Part shown: in pieces, positions 1 to 5,676 of the stretch
How positions within the stretch are numbered: the stretch's first letter is position 1
Layout of the letters: each line of letters starts with the position of its first letter
NCBI GenBank assembly: GCA_023396045.1
Contig: JAEWXD010000017.1
Coordinates: 1-18,375 of the forward strand
Reading direction: 5' to 3'
From: Bacillota bacterium
GTDB lineage: Bacteria > Bacillota > Clostridia > Christensenellales > Aristaeellaceae
DNA: 18,375 nt
The notes under the pieces: model-generated
The model's input: the letters and a program-made list of their open reading frames with translations, nothing else
Told to the model about the DNA's origin: nothing
Databases searched by the model: none
Position numbers and translations under genes: made by a program

Positions 1-71
1 TTGTAGTCGGGGTTGCTATGATGGCAAAGGAACTAAAAAATATGGGGCAATCCAACCTTGACACAAAATGA
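1..71 (+). CDS. 3' end of an unidentified upstream ICE gene
   Basis: Reading from base 3, an open frame gives a short hydrophobic stretch (VVGVAMM) and then a polar, lysine-containing tail (AKELKNMGQSNLDTK) before TGA at 69-71. That pattern would suit the last membrane helix and cytoplasmic tail of a membrane protein such as an efflux pump, but 22 residues cannot identify it. The frame starting at base 2 is also open until TGA at 59-61, so the frame choice is itself uncertain. Resistance or cargo genes often lie just upstream of KTR-type genes in Tn916-like elements; this is context only. Confidence 0.3.
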   Translation, partial: VVGVAMMAKELKNMGQSNLDTK

Positions 72-87
72 TTAGGTAGTCTATGAG

Positions 88-288
88 ATGAATTATAAAA
101 ACGATGAACGACAATGGTTACTCTGCCCTATTTGCAAAAACAAAACACGATTGCAAATCAGAAAAGATACGGAGCTGAAAAACTTTCCGCTGTTCTGTCC
201 GAAATGTAAACAGGAAATTTTAATCAATGTCAAACAATTTAATGTATCAGTTATCAAAGAGCCAGATGCAAAGACACAGAGCCGGTGA
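88..288 (+). CDS. Cysteine-rich KTR domain protein
   Basis: A 66-residue protein with two CxxC pairs (CPIC near residue 13, CPKC near residue 37) spaced like a zinc ribbon, and a KNKTR motif just after the first pair. This matches the small 'cysteine-rich KTR' family common in Tn916/Tn1549-type elements, often just downstream of resistance genes. The function is unknown. A zinc-binding, possibly nucleic-acid-contacting role is an inference from the fold. The start ATG has only a weak upstream site (AGGTAG at 74-79). A terminator hairpin overlaps its last codons and stop, so it ends a transcription unit. Confidence 0.8.
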   Translation: MNYKNDERQWLLCPICKNKTRLQIRKDTELKNFPLFCPKCKQEILINVKQFNVSVIKEPDAKTQSR

Positions 289-327
289 TTCACAGTTATA
301 AGACTGTAATTGCCGGCTCATTTTATT
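279..327 (+). terminator. Rho-independent terminator after the KTR gene
   Basis: GAGCCGG (279-285) pairs with CCGGCTC (313-319). An inner ACAGT/ACTGT pair (292-296 with 303-307) is followed by ATTTTATTT. The stem begins inside the last codons of the KTR gene. Confidence 0.75.
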
Positions 328-344
328 TAAGGAGAAACCTACTT

Positions 345-419
345 ATGCAAAAGCTAAAAGACACAAGTTATATATGGCCGCCGTTTTTATCCTGTTTGAA
401 TAAAGAAGCGGAAGCTTAA
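345..419 (+). CDS. Candidate 24-residue leader peptide (WPP motif)
   Basis: An ATG ORF of 24 codons sits 10 nt after AAGGAG (329-334). The peptide begins MQKLKDTSYIWPPF and ends with KEAEA. Its Pro-Pro codons (378-383) and the next five bases form the 5' arm of an 11-bp stem with 438-448 (CCGCCG with CGGCGG, then one G-U and four T-A pairs). The 3' arm ends 4 nt before the AAAGGAGG site of the next small ORF. A short peptide with a potential stalling sequence inside such a stem resembles translation- or transcription-attenuation leaders upstream of antibiotic-response genes. I do not recognise the peptide, and function is inferred from layout only. Confidence 0.45.
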   Translation: MQKLKDTSYIWPPFLSCLNKEAEA

Positions 420-467
420 AAGCAATCATAGGTTATGAAAAGCGGCGGTATCAAAGGAGGTATTGTC

Positions 468-545
468 GTGTTCATTTTTCGTTATCTTAAAATCTTGTTA
501 AAGGGGATATATTCTATTTCCGGGTTTCCGTGCTTTTACGGATGA
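468..545 (+). CDS. Candidate 25-residue basic hydrophobic micro-protein
   Basis: GTG start with an excellent site, AAAGGAGG at 453-460, 7 nt upstream. The product is 25 residues, starting VFIFRYLKILLKG and ending CFYG: basic near the N-terminus and otherwise hydrophobic. It lies between the leader-peptide hairpin and a strong terminator, so it could be the target of the attenuator, a second leader peptide, or the remnant of a longer gene. In the Tn916 archetype an orf9-type repressor gene lies in roughly this place on the opposite strand, and none is visible here. The unusually strong ribosome site is the only positive evidence. Confidence 0.35.
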   Translation: MFIFRYLKILLKGIYSISGFPCFYG

Positions 546-585
546 CCTGTTAAATCATATCCATATAGCTATCTTTTCATGTCCG

Positions 586-617
586 ATCCCGGCTGCCCTG
601 CGCAGTCGGGATTTTTT
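586..617 (+). terminator. Rho-independent terminator upstream of the sigma-factor gene
   Basis: ATCCCGGCTG (586-595) pairs with CAGTCGGGAT (603-612), with one G-T pair, and is followed directly by six T. It separates the leader/micro-ORF region from the sigma-factor gene. It could be a plain terminator or the terminator half of an attenuator. Confidence 0.8.
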
Positions 618-713
618 GTGCCTGCAAAAACTTTTTTCTAAAAATATTCGCTTTTCTTTGGCAGTTTTGAGCTCTGCGTTGTTGAAGGTTTACGAAAGGG
701 GAAATTTTACCCG

Positions 714-735
714 CTTTCGCGGCTGCGAAAGGAGG
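714..735 (+). promoter_or_regulatory. Hairpin covering the Shine-Dalgarno site of the sigma-factor gene
   Basis: CTTTCGC (714-720), loop GGCT, GCGAAAG (725-731). The 3' arm runs into the AAAGGAGG ribosome site (728-735). Formation would limit initiation at the ATG at 744. The int gene has a similar arrangement. Confidence 0.5.
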
Positions 736-743
736 TGAATACC

Positions 744-1187
744 ATGGATGAACCTGAAAGAACCGAATGGCAGATACGCTGCGCATTTAACGGCTTCTGC
801 AAGCGGACATTGAAAAACGAAAGTATCAATGCCCATAAAGAGCTTAGGAAGCGGCAGGCACGAGAAATTAGCTTTTCCGACCTGACACCGAAAGAGGAAA
901 ACCAGCTTTATACCTGTGAAGATTTCTTTACAGAAGATAAAGAAGAACAAACCTTTTTCGCAGGCGGGAAAGAATGGGATGCAAAGACGATTGCCGATGC
1001 GATCCACAGCTTGCCGGAAGAAAAAAGAAGAGCCGTCCTGCTCTACTACTTCTTTGATATGAGCGATGCGGAAATTGCAGAACTCTATCAGATTCCGAGA
1101 AGCACAGTGCAGTATCGACGAACCAGCTCATTTGAGCTACTGAAACGCTATTTGGAGGAACACGCTTATGACTACACAGGCTGGTAA
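744..1187 (+). CDS. Tn916 Orf7-like sigma-70 family factor
   Basis: A sigma-70-like regulator of 147 residues. The C-terminal half has the region-4 pattern: LPEEKRRAVLLYYFFDMSDAEIAELYQIPRS... with a helix-turn-helix (DAEIAELYQIPRSTVQYRR) followed by a short helical end. The N-terminal part is short and polar, as in Orf7 of Tn916 (about 140 residues). In Tn916 this protein acts in the regulatory cascade that switches on excision and transfer genes. I prefer the ATG at 744: AAAGGAGG (728-735) lies 8 nt upstream, whereas the in-frame GTG at 735 overlaps that site. A perfect 7-bp hairpin (714-720 with 725-731) covers the first part of the site. The gene overlaps the next ORF by 20 nt. Confidence 0.85.
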   Translation: MDEPERTEWQIRCAFNGFCKRTLKNESINAHKELRKRQAREISFSDLTPKEENQLYTCEDFFTEDKEEQTFFAGGKEWDAKTIADAIHSLPEEKRRAVLLYYFFDMSDAEIAELYQIPRSTVQYRRTSSFELLKRYLEEHAYDYTGW

Positions 1188-1419
1188 AACAACCGACGAT
1201 GAACGCGGCTTGTTGCCTTATCCGGTAATCATAGCCGCAACCAAAGGAGAGCCGCAGGCAATGAATATCATCTGCCAGCATTACGCAGGCTATATCGCAC
1301 ACCTTTCTATGAGAAATCTCCGTGATGAACGGGGGAACACCTATTAGGGCATAGATGAGGATATACGAGATCGCCTTCGCTCAAAGCTCATTCAGGCTGT
1401 CCTGATGTTTAAGATTTAA
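1168..1419 (+). pseudogene. Tn916 Orf8-like helix-turn-helix protein with an in-frame TAG
   Basis: ATG at 1168, overlapping the end of the sigma-factor gene, opens a frame of 59 codons. It contains LLPYPVIIAATKGEPQAMNIICQHY, matching the Orf8/helix-turn-helix family that sits beside Orf7 in Tn916-like elements. TAG at 1345-1347 interrupts it inside the conserved ...DERGNTY*GIDEDIRDRLRSKL... segment. The same frame then continues for 23 codons to TAA at 1417-1419, giving the usual family length of about 83 residues. A single-base nonsense mutation is the simplest reading. Amber suppression or a sequencing error are alternatives. In the family the protein is thought to act with Orf7 in transfer regulation. 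Confidence 0.75.
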
Positions 1420-1848
1420 GAATGTAGCTGTCTGCGCTCCCCTTTCCGCAGATAAGGCAAGAAATTCTTGAACCTGTTCTTTGACAAATATACCCGCAAG
1501 ATAACGGCGGCGTATCATAGGGCAAACCGGACACTTTCCTTTTGTGCCTTAGCTGTGCGGAGAATACGCCATGACACTTTCTTACACGAAAGCCGAGCGA
1601 GAAATATTCTACCGCAAAGCAAGCGTAGCACCTTGCAAGCCATGACGGCACAAAATATATAATGATACTCCCTTACAGCCACAGTCCGAGCGTTAGAAGC
1701 GTCGCAGGCAATGGGTAGGGCTGGATGAGATCCATGCAGGGGTGAAACTCCCGTGAGGCTAAAGCTAACAGCCATCCGGTGATGCCTTTCTTAAAAATAT
1801 CAATATCAACACTTTTACTATATCTATTTTGAGAAAGGGGGCGATGAG
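1420..1848 (+). other. Gene-free but structured stretch between orf8 and xis
   Basis: About 430 bp without a convincing gene. A 24-codon ATG ORF (1571-1645, starting MTLSYTKAEREIFYRK) has no good ribosome site and may be a remnant. The segment around 1718-1780 is rich in complementary short arms: GGAT/ATCC (1723-1726 with 1730-1733), GGGG/CTCCC (1739-1752), GGCT/AGCC (1757-1760 with 1770-1773) and GGATG/CATCC (1723-1727 with 1773-1777). Some of these compete. Just before xis, CCTTTCTT (1785-1792) can pair with GAGAAAGG (1831-1838) at its ribosome site. This may be an RNA leader controlling xis/int, or DNA sites for Xis; the sequence alone does not decide. Confidence 0.4.
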
Positions 1849-2052
1849 ATGAATCAAACGGATGTCCCTATCTGGGAGAAATATACCCTTACCATAGAAG
1901 AAGCGGCAAAGTATTTTCGCATCGGAGAAAATAAACTGCGAAAGTTAGCCGAAGAAAATCCTATTGCAAATTGGGTTATATTAAACGGCAACCGTATTCA
2001 GATCAAACGCAAGCAGTTTGAAAAAATGATTGATACGGTTGACACAATCTAA
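1849..2052 (+). CDS. xis: Tn916-type excisionase
   Basis: A 67-residue excisionase, the same length as Tn916 Xis and nearly colinear with it: the WEKYTLTIEEAAKYF segment, RIGENKLRKLAEEN, and NGNRIQIKRKQFEKMIDT near the end. It has a winged-helix MerR-like fold that binds element ends and bends DNA, so that Int excises the circular form. The ribosome site is AAAGGGGG (1834-1841). It lies directly upstream of int on the same strand and is probably co-transcribed. It appears intact, which suggests that the element's recombination module is still functional. Confidence 0.95.
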   Translation: MNQTDVPIWEKYTLTIEEAAKYFRIGENKLRKLAEENPIANWVILNGNRIQIKRKQFEKMIDTVDTI

Positions 2053-2062
2053 TGGAGATCGG

Positions 2063-2121
2063 GCCTTGACGATGGTATAATAGATATAGCATATCAAGGC
2101 TCTTTCCGTCTTGGAAAGGAG
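2063..2121 (+). promoter_or_regulatory. Stem-loops in the xis-int gap, one masking the int ribosome site
   Basis: Two inverted repeats fill the gap. GCCTTGA (2063-2069) pairs with TCAAGGC (2094-2100) across an AT-rich loop. CTTTCC (2102-2107) pairs with GGAAAG (2113-2118), and this second arm is the start of the GGAAAGGAG ribosome site of int. The second hairpin could keep Int translation low unless it is disrupted. Confidence 0.5.
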
Positions 2122-2127
2122 CATAAA

Positions 2128-3318
2128 ATGTCAGAAAAAAGACGGGACAGCAAAAACCGAGTTTTGCGGTCAGGTGAGAGCCAGAGAAAAGACGGGAGAT
2201 ATGCTTACAAATATACAGATACTTTTGGAAAACCGCAGTTTGTGTACGCGTGGAAATTAGTTCCTACGGACAAGACCCCGAAGGGAAAGCGTGAGGATAA
2301 ATCCCTGCGTGAAAAAGTCAAGGAGATACAAAAAGACCTTGATGACGGGATTGACCCTGTGGGAAAGAAAATGACCGTCTGCCAGCTTTATGAAAAGCAC
2401 ATACGAAATCATGCAAATGTAAGGTACGGTACAAAGCAAGGTCGAAAGCAACTCATGAGAATACTTGAGGAAGATACGATTGGAGCCTGCAGCATTGAGA
2501 ATGTGAAAATGTCTGATGCAAAGGAATGGGCTTTACGAATGAAAGAAAAAGGCTACTCTTTCAAAACCATCAGCAATCATAAGCGTTCTCTAAAGGCAGC
2601 TTTTTACACCGCTATTCAAGATGACTGTATCAGGAAAAATCCCTTTGACTTTCCTATCAATACAGTTATTGAGGATGACACCGAGCCGAAAGTACCTCTT
2701 TCACCTAATCAGGAAGAAAGCCTGCTTTCCTTTGTGAAAAGCGATAAGGTCTATTACAAGTATTATGACGAGCTTATCATTTTGCTTGGAACGGGGCTTC
2801 GCATCTCCGAGTTTTGCGGATTAACGGACAGAGATATTGATTTTGAGAATCGGACAATCAATGTAGATCATCAGCTTCAATACTCCGGTAAAAAGTCCTA
2901 CCGCATTGAAACTCCGAAAACGGACAACGGTATTCGTAAAATTCCAATGAGCGACCGTGTACTTGAAGCCTTACAGAGAGTGATGCAAAACAGGAAAAGC
3001 AGTGATTTTACGGTTGACGGTTATACAGGCTTTCTATTTCTTACAAGGAGTGGAACACCACAGGCTTGTACTAACTATAATGCTATGTTTCGCAGGCTGG
3101 TAGAAAAGTACAATAAGAGCCATGAGGAAGCTTTGCCGGCGGTAATAACGCCCCATACCCTGCGGCACACATTCTGTACTAATATGGCAAATGCGGGAAT
3201 GAATCCGAAAGCCTTACAGTATCTTATGGGACACGCTAACATTACCATGACCCTGAACTATTACGCACACGCCACCTTTGACAGCGCACAGGCGGAATTT
3301 TTCAGACTGGCGGCTTAA
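2128..3318 (+). CDS. int: Tn916-family tyrosine recombinase (integrase)
   Basis: A 396-residue tyrosine integrase close to Tn916 Int (405). Domains in order: N-terminal arm-binding domain (about 1-75, MSEKRRDSKNR start and GESQRKDGRYAYKY), SAM-like core-binding domain (about 82-180) and catalytic domain (about 190-390). Visible catalytic residues are Arg225 (TGLRISE), Lys264 (TPKT), His343 and Arg346 (HTLRHTF), His369 (GHANI) and nucleophile Tyr379 (NYYAHATF), the same number as in Tn916 Int. All are present, so the enzyme is probably active. It cuts and joins element ends with low target specificity. The start has GGAAAGGAG 6-7 nt upstream. The C-terminus is a little shorter than in Tn916. 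Confidence 0.96.
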   Translation: MSEKRRDSKNRVLRSGESQRKDGRYAYKYTDTFGKPQFVYAWKLVPTDKTPKGKREDKSLREKVKEIQKDLDDGIDPVGKKMTVCQLYEKHIRNHANVRYGTKQGRKQLMRILEEDTIGACSIENVKMSDAKEWALRMKEKGYSFKTISNHKRSLKAAFYTAIQDDCIRKNPFDFPINTVIEDDTEPKVPLSPNQEESLLSFVKSDKVYYKYYDELIILLGTGLRISEFCGLTDRDIDFENRTINVDHQLQYSGKKSYRIETPKTDNGIRKIPMSDRVLEALQRVMQNRKSSDFTVDGYTGFLFLTRSGTPQACTNYNAMFRRLVEKYNKSHEEALPAVITPHTLRHTFCTNMANAGMNPKALQYLMGHANITMTLNYYAHATFDSAQAEFFRLAA

Positions 3319-3332
3319 GGGAAAAGAGATGT

Positions 3333-3351
3333 TTTACTACTTCTTTACTAC
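3333..3351. repeat. Int arm-type direct repeats (DR2-like)
   Basis: TTTACTAC occurs at 3333-3340 and again at 3344-3351, exactly 11 bp apart, just downstream of int. In Tn916 the integrase N-terminal domain binds 11-bp-spaced direct repeats near each element end. The position and period fit that role. No binding data are available. Confidence 0.55.
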
Positions 3352-3412
3352 CTTTCAAAGCAAAAACACAAGCGGATTTAAGAAAATATGTGAGTATCTC
3401 CCGATACACAAA

Positions 3413-3450
3413 ATGCCGGAAATGCCTGAAAAGGCAGGCTATACCGGCAT
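3413..3450. repeat. Inverted repeat near the ICE right end
   Basis: ATGCCGG (3413-3419) pairs with CCGGCAT (3444-3450). A nested TGCCT (3423-3427) pairs with AGGCA (3432-3436) around a GAAA loop. There is no T-run after it, so it is a weak terminator candidate. It may instead be a structural site at the element end or stop read-through out of int. Confidence 0.45.
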
Positions 3451-3454
3451 ATAA

Positions 3455-3500
3455 GAAATTTTGAGAAGATAGTTAAAAATCATATTTGAGTTTAATGTAA
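3455..3500. other. Approximate right attachment junction (attR) of the ICE
   Basis: The int gene and its arm repeats end just before this point, and host-type genes begin after it, so the ICE/chromosome junction must lie near here. Tn916-family integrases favour A/T-rich, bent targets; the sequence around 3473-3500 (AGTTAAAAATCATATTTGAG) fits. The exact crossover cannot be fixed without the left end or an empty site. Confidence 0.35.
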
Positions 3501-3560
3501 AATTAATATACACTTTTTGTTTTCATCTTTACAAATGTAACAAACTTTGCTATTTTATTA

Positions 3561-3589
3561 TTGAGTTTAAGTGTATTTTGTTATATAAT
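3561..3589 (+). promoter_or_regulatory. Sigma-A promoter of the cysteine desulfidase operon
   Basis: TTGAGT (3561-3566), 17-bp spacer, TATAAT (3584-3589). The predicted start is near 3596, giving a leader of about 50 nt before the ATG at 3646. It lies on the host side of the ICE junction, so the operon keeps its own promoter. The sequence TTGAGTTTAA is repeated at 3486-3495. Confidence 0.75.
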
Positions 3590-3645
3590 CGTATTCTAAC
3601 TCCAAAATTCACAAAAATAAATGATATTGTCATCGTGGAGGTAAC

Positions 3646-4899
3646 ATGGAAAGATATACCGAATTATTAAAAGGGGAGCTTATCAATGCATTAGGTTGTA
3701 CAGAACCCATTGCTTTAGCATTGGCAGCAGCCAAAGCGCGCGAAGTTTTGGGCGCTATGCCGGCTAAAGTGAATGTAAAATGTTCGGGTAACATTATTAA
3801 AAACGTGAAGGCTGTTACTGTTCCCAACACCAATGGCATGAAGGGCGTAGAATCTGCCGCTGCTATAGGTATTACAGGGGGAATCAGTACGCTTGGTCTA
3901 GAAGTACTCTCTAAAGTTACAGAAGAACAAATCACCTTAGCTCAAAAAATGATAGATGACAAGGTAATTCGAGTACTTCTTAAAGAAGATGTAGAAAACT
4001 TGGATATTGAAATAGAACTATTTGACGCCAACAATAACCATGTAGAAGTAGAAATTAAAAACAAGCATACCAATATTGTAAAAATTTGCAGGAATGATGA
4101 AGTAAACATTCAGGACGATTGCTATACCGATGGCCCTGTGAGCGATCTGTACGACGGCCTTTGCTTAAAAAGTATATTTAACTATGCTCAAACGGTAGAT
4201 ATTTCTGAAGTACAGGAAATGTTAGACAATCAAATCAAATGTAACTCTGCCATTTCAGAAGAAGGTCTTACAGGTAAATGGGGATCGGCCATAGGTAAAA
4301 TGCTCCTTGAGGAAGATACCTCATTACGTACAAGAGCAAAAGCAAAAGCCGCAGCCGGTTCTGATGCGCGTATGTGCGGTTGCTGCCTGCCTGTTGTAAT
4401 CAATGCAGGCTCTGGCAACCAAGGCATTACCTGTAGCGTGCCTGTAATTGAATACGCAAAAGACAGAAAAGTAGATAAAGAAGTTCTTTATAGAGCATTG
4501 CTTGTTTCAAACCTTATAGCCCTACATATCAAAAGATATATTGGAAGGCTTTCCGCTTTCTGTGGTGTTACGTCAGCAGGTGTTGCAGCCGGCGCAGGTA
4601 TTGCTTACATAGAAACTCAAAGTTACGATATTATAGAAAAAACCGTAGGCAATGCTTTAATGATCGCATCCGGTATGATATGCGATGGGGCAAAAGCCTC
4701 CTGTGCAGCAAAAATTGCAATTGCAGTAGATGCCGGCATTACTGGCTTTTGCATGGCAAAATATAATAAGAATTTTCTACCTGGTGATGGGCTTTTAAAG
4801 CCATGTATTGAAGAAACAATTAGAAACATAGGGTTTGTTGCTAAAGAGGGTATGAAACAAACCGATGTGGAAGTTTTACATATGATGATACAAAAGTAG
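3646..4899 (+). CDS. cyuA: L-cysteine desulfidase (UPF0597/CyuA-YhaM family)
   Basis: A 417-residue member of the UPF0597 'serine dehydratase alpha-like' family. Characterised members (archaeal L-cysteine desulfidase, E. coli CyuA/YhaM) convert L-cysteine to pyruvate, ammonia and sulfide using an iron-sulfur cluster. Visible marks are the N-terminal LINALGCTEPIALALAAAKA block with Cys18, the VPNTNGMKGVESAAAIGI segment, a Cys-rich CGCC motif (Cys244, 246, 247) before NAGSGNQG, and further cysteines near the C-terminus (MICDGAKASC). Length is normal and it is likely cytosolic. GGAGG at 3637-3641 precedes the ATG. It is first in an operon with an amidotransferase and an amino-acid permease, matching the E. 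coli cyuPA pairing of desulfidase with a transporter. Serine as a substrate cannot be excluded. Confidence 0.88.
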   Translation: MERYTELLKGELINALGCTEPIALALAAAKAREVLGAMPAKVNVKCSGNIIKNVKAVTVPNTNGMKGVESAAAIGITGGISTLGLEVLSKVTEEQITLAQKMIDDKVIRVLLKEDVENLDIEIELFDANNNHVEVEIKNKHTNIVKICRNDEVNIQDDCYTDGPVSDLYDGLCLKSIFNYAQTVDISEVQEMLDNQIKCNSAISEEGLTGKWGSAIGKMLLEEDTSLRTRAKAKAAAGSDARMCGCCLPVVINAGSGNQGITCSVPVIEYAKDRKVDKEVLYRALLVSNLIALHIKRYIGRLSAFCGVTSAGVAAGAGIAYIETQSYDIIEKTVGNALMIASGMICDGAKASCAAKIAIAVDAGITGFCMAKYNKNFLPGDGLLKPCIEETIRNIGFVAKEGMKQTDVEVLHMMIQK

Positions 4900-4911
4900 A
4901 AAGGGTTTAAT

Positions 4912-5637
4912 ATGAGAAAACCAGTTATCGGAATCAGTGGCTCCATTATTATTGATGGAAGTGGTAATTTTGCAGGCTATAGACGTAGCTATGTAAACGA
5001 AGATTATGTACAATCGGTTATTAAAAATGGTGGCATTCCTTACATCATTCCTATGAACGCAGATGATGAAGTGATTAAACAGCAAATTGAAAATATAGAT
5101 GCTTTAATTTTAAGTGGCGGTCAGGATGTAAATCCACTGCTATATAACGAGCAACCTCATCGTGGGCTTGGTGGCATTCTTCCCGAAAGAGATTATTTTG
5201 ATTATAAACTCATAGACTTTGCCAAACAAAAAAACATCCCTATTTTGGGTATTTGCAGGGGGTTCCAAATATTAAATGTGTACCATGGCGGCACTTTGTA
5301 TCAAGATCTTTCTGCATATAAAGAATCTTTTATTAAGCACGACCAGGTAAACAATCCGTCTGTTGCTACACATACTGTAGATATCGTAAAAGGCACTAAG
5401 CTGCACGCCATGTTTAATGAAGATGTGGTAATGGTAAACTCTTTCCATCATCAAATTATTAAAGATGTACCAAAGGGCTTTAAAGTATCTGCAATAGCTT
5501 CAGATAAAGTGATAGAAGCCATCGAAGCAGAAGGCGATACATTTATTGTAGCTGTGCAATGGCATCCGGAAATGCTACACCGTACAGAAGAAAAAATGAA
5601 TCTTTTATTTAAAACCTTGATAGATCACGCTCAATAA
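4912..5637 (+). CDS. Class-I glutamine amidotransferase, gamma-glutamyl hydrolase type (peptidase C26)
   Basis: A 241-residue stand-alone class-I amidotransferase-like hydrolase of the PuuD / gamma-glutamyl-GABA hydrolase family. It has the ALILSGGQDVNPLLY block, the nucleophile elbow GICRG with Cys115, the QILNVYHGGTLYQDL continuation, and the catalytic pair His218/Glu220 in QWHPEM. Such enzymes cleave gamma-glutamyl amide bonds in the cytosol. It starts 12 nt after the desulfidase stop, with AAAGGG upstream, so it is co-transcribed. Next to a cysteine desulfidase, gamma-glutamyl-cysteine or another gamma-glutamyl compound is a reasonable substrate guess. The family alone does not show this. 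Confidence 0.88.
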   Translation: MRKPVIGISGSIIIDGSGNFAGYRRSYVNEDYVQSVIKNGGIPYIIPMNADDEVIKQQIENIDALILSGGQDVNPLLYNEQPHRGLGGILPERDYFDYKLIDFAKQKNIPILGICRGFQILNVYHGGTLYQDLSAYKESFIKHDQVNNPSVATHTVDIVKGTKLHAMFNEDVVMVNSFHHQIIKDVPKGFKVSAIASDKVIEAIEAEGDTFIVAVQWHPEMLHRTEEKMNLLFKTLIDHAQ

Positions 5638-5676
5638 GCGTATTTATAAACATATTATGAAGGAGATTTTCTATTT

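Noticed and set aside
735..743. GTG at 735 as start of the sigma-factor gene
   Set aside because: It overlaps the AAAGGAGG ribosome site. The ATG at 744 has correct spacing.
1468..1662. Plus-strand frame of 64 codons in the gap before xis
   Set aside because: No ribosome site, no recognisable motif, and it overlaps minus-strand frames of similar length (1409-1651, 1515-1775). Open by chance.
1718..1780. Group II intron fragment, suggested by GGTGAAACTCCCGTGAGG-like sequence
   Set aside because: No reverse transcriptase gene, no GUGYG start and no domain V hairpin could be found nearby.
2066..2081. TTGACG followed by TATAAT just upstream of int, looking like a promoter
   Set aside because: Only 4 bp separate the two hexamers, so they cannot serve one sigma-A promoter. 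The bases are better explained as part of an inverted repeat.
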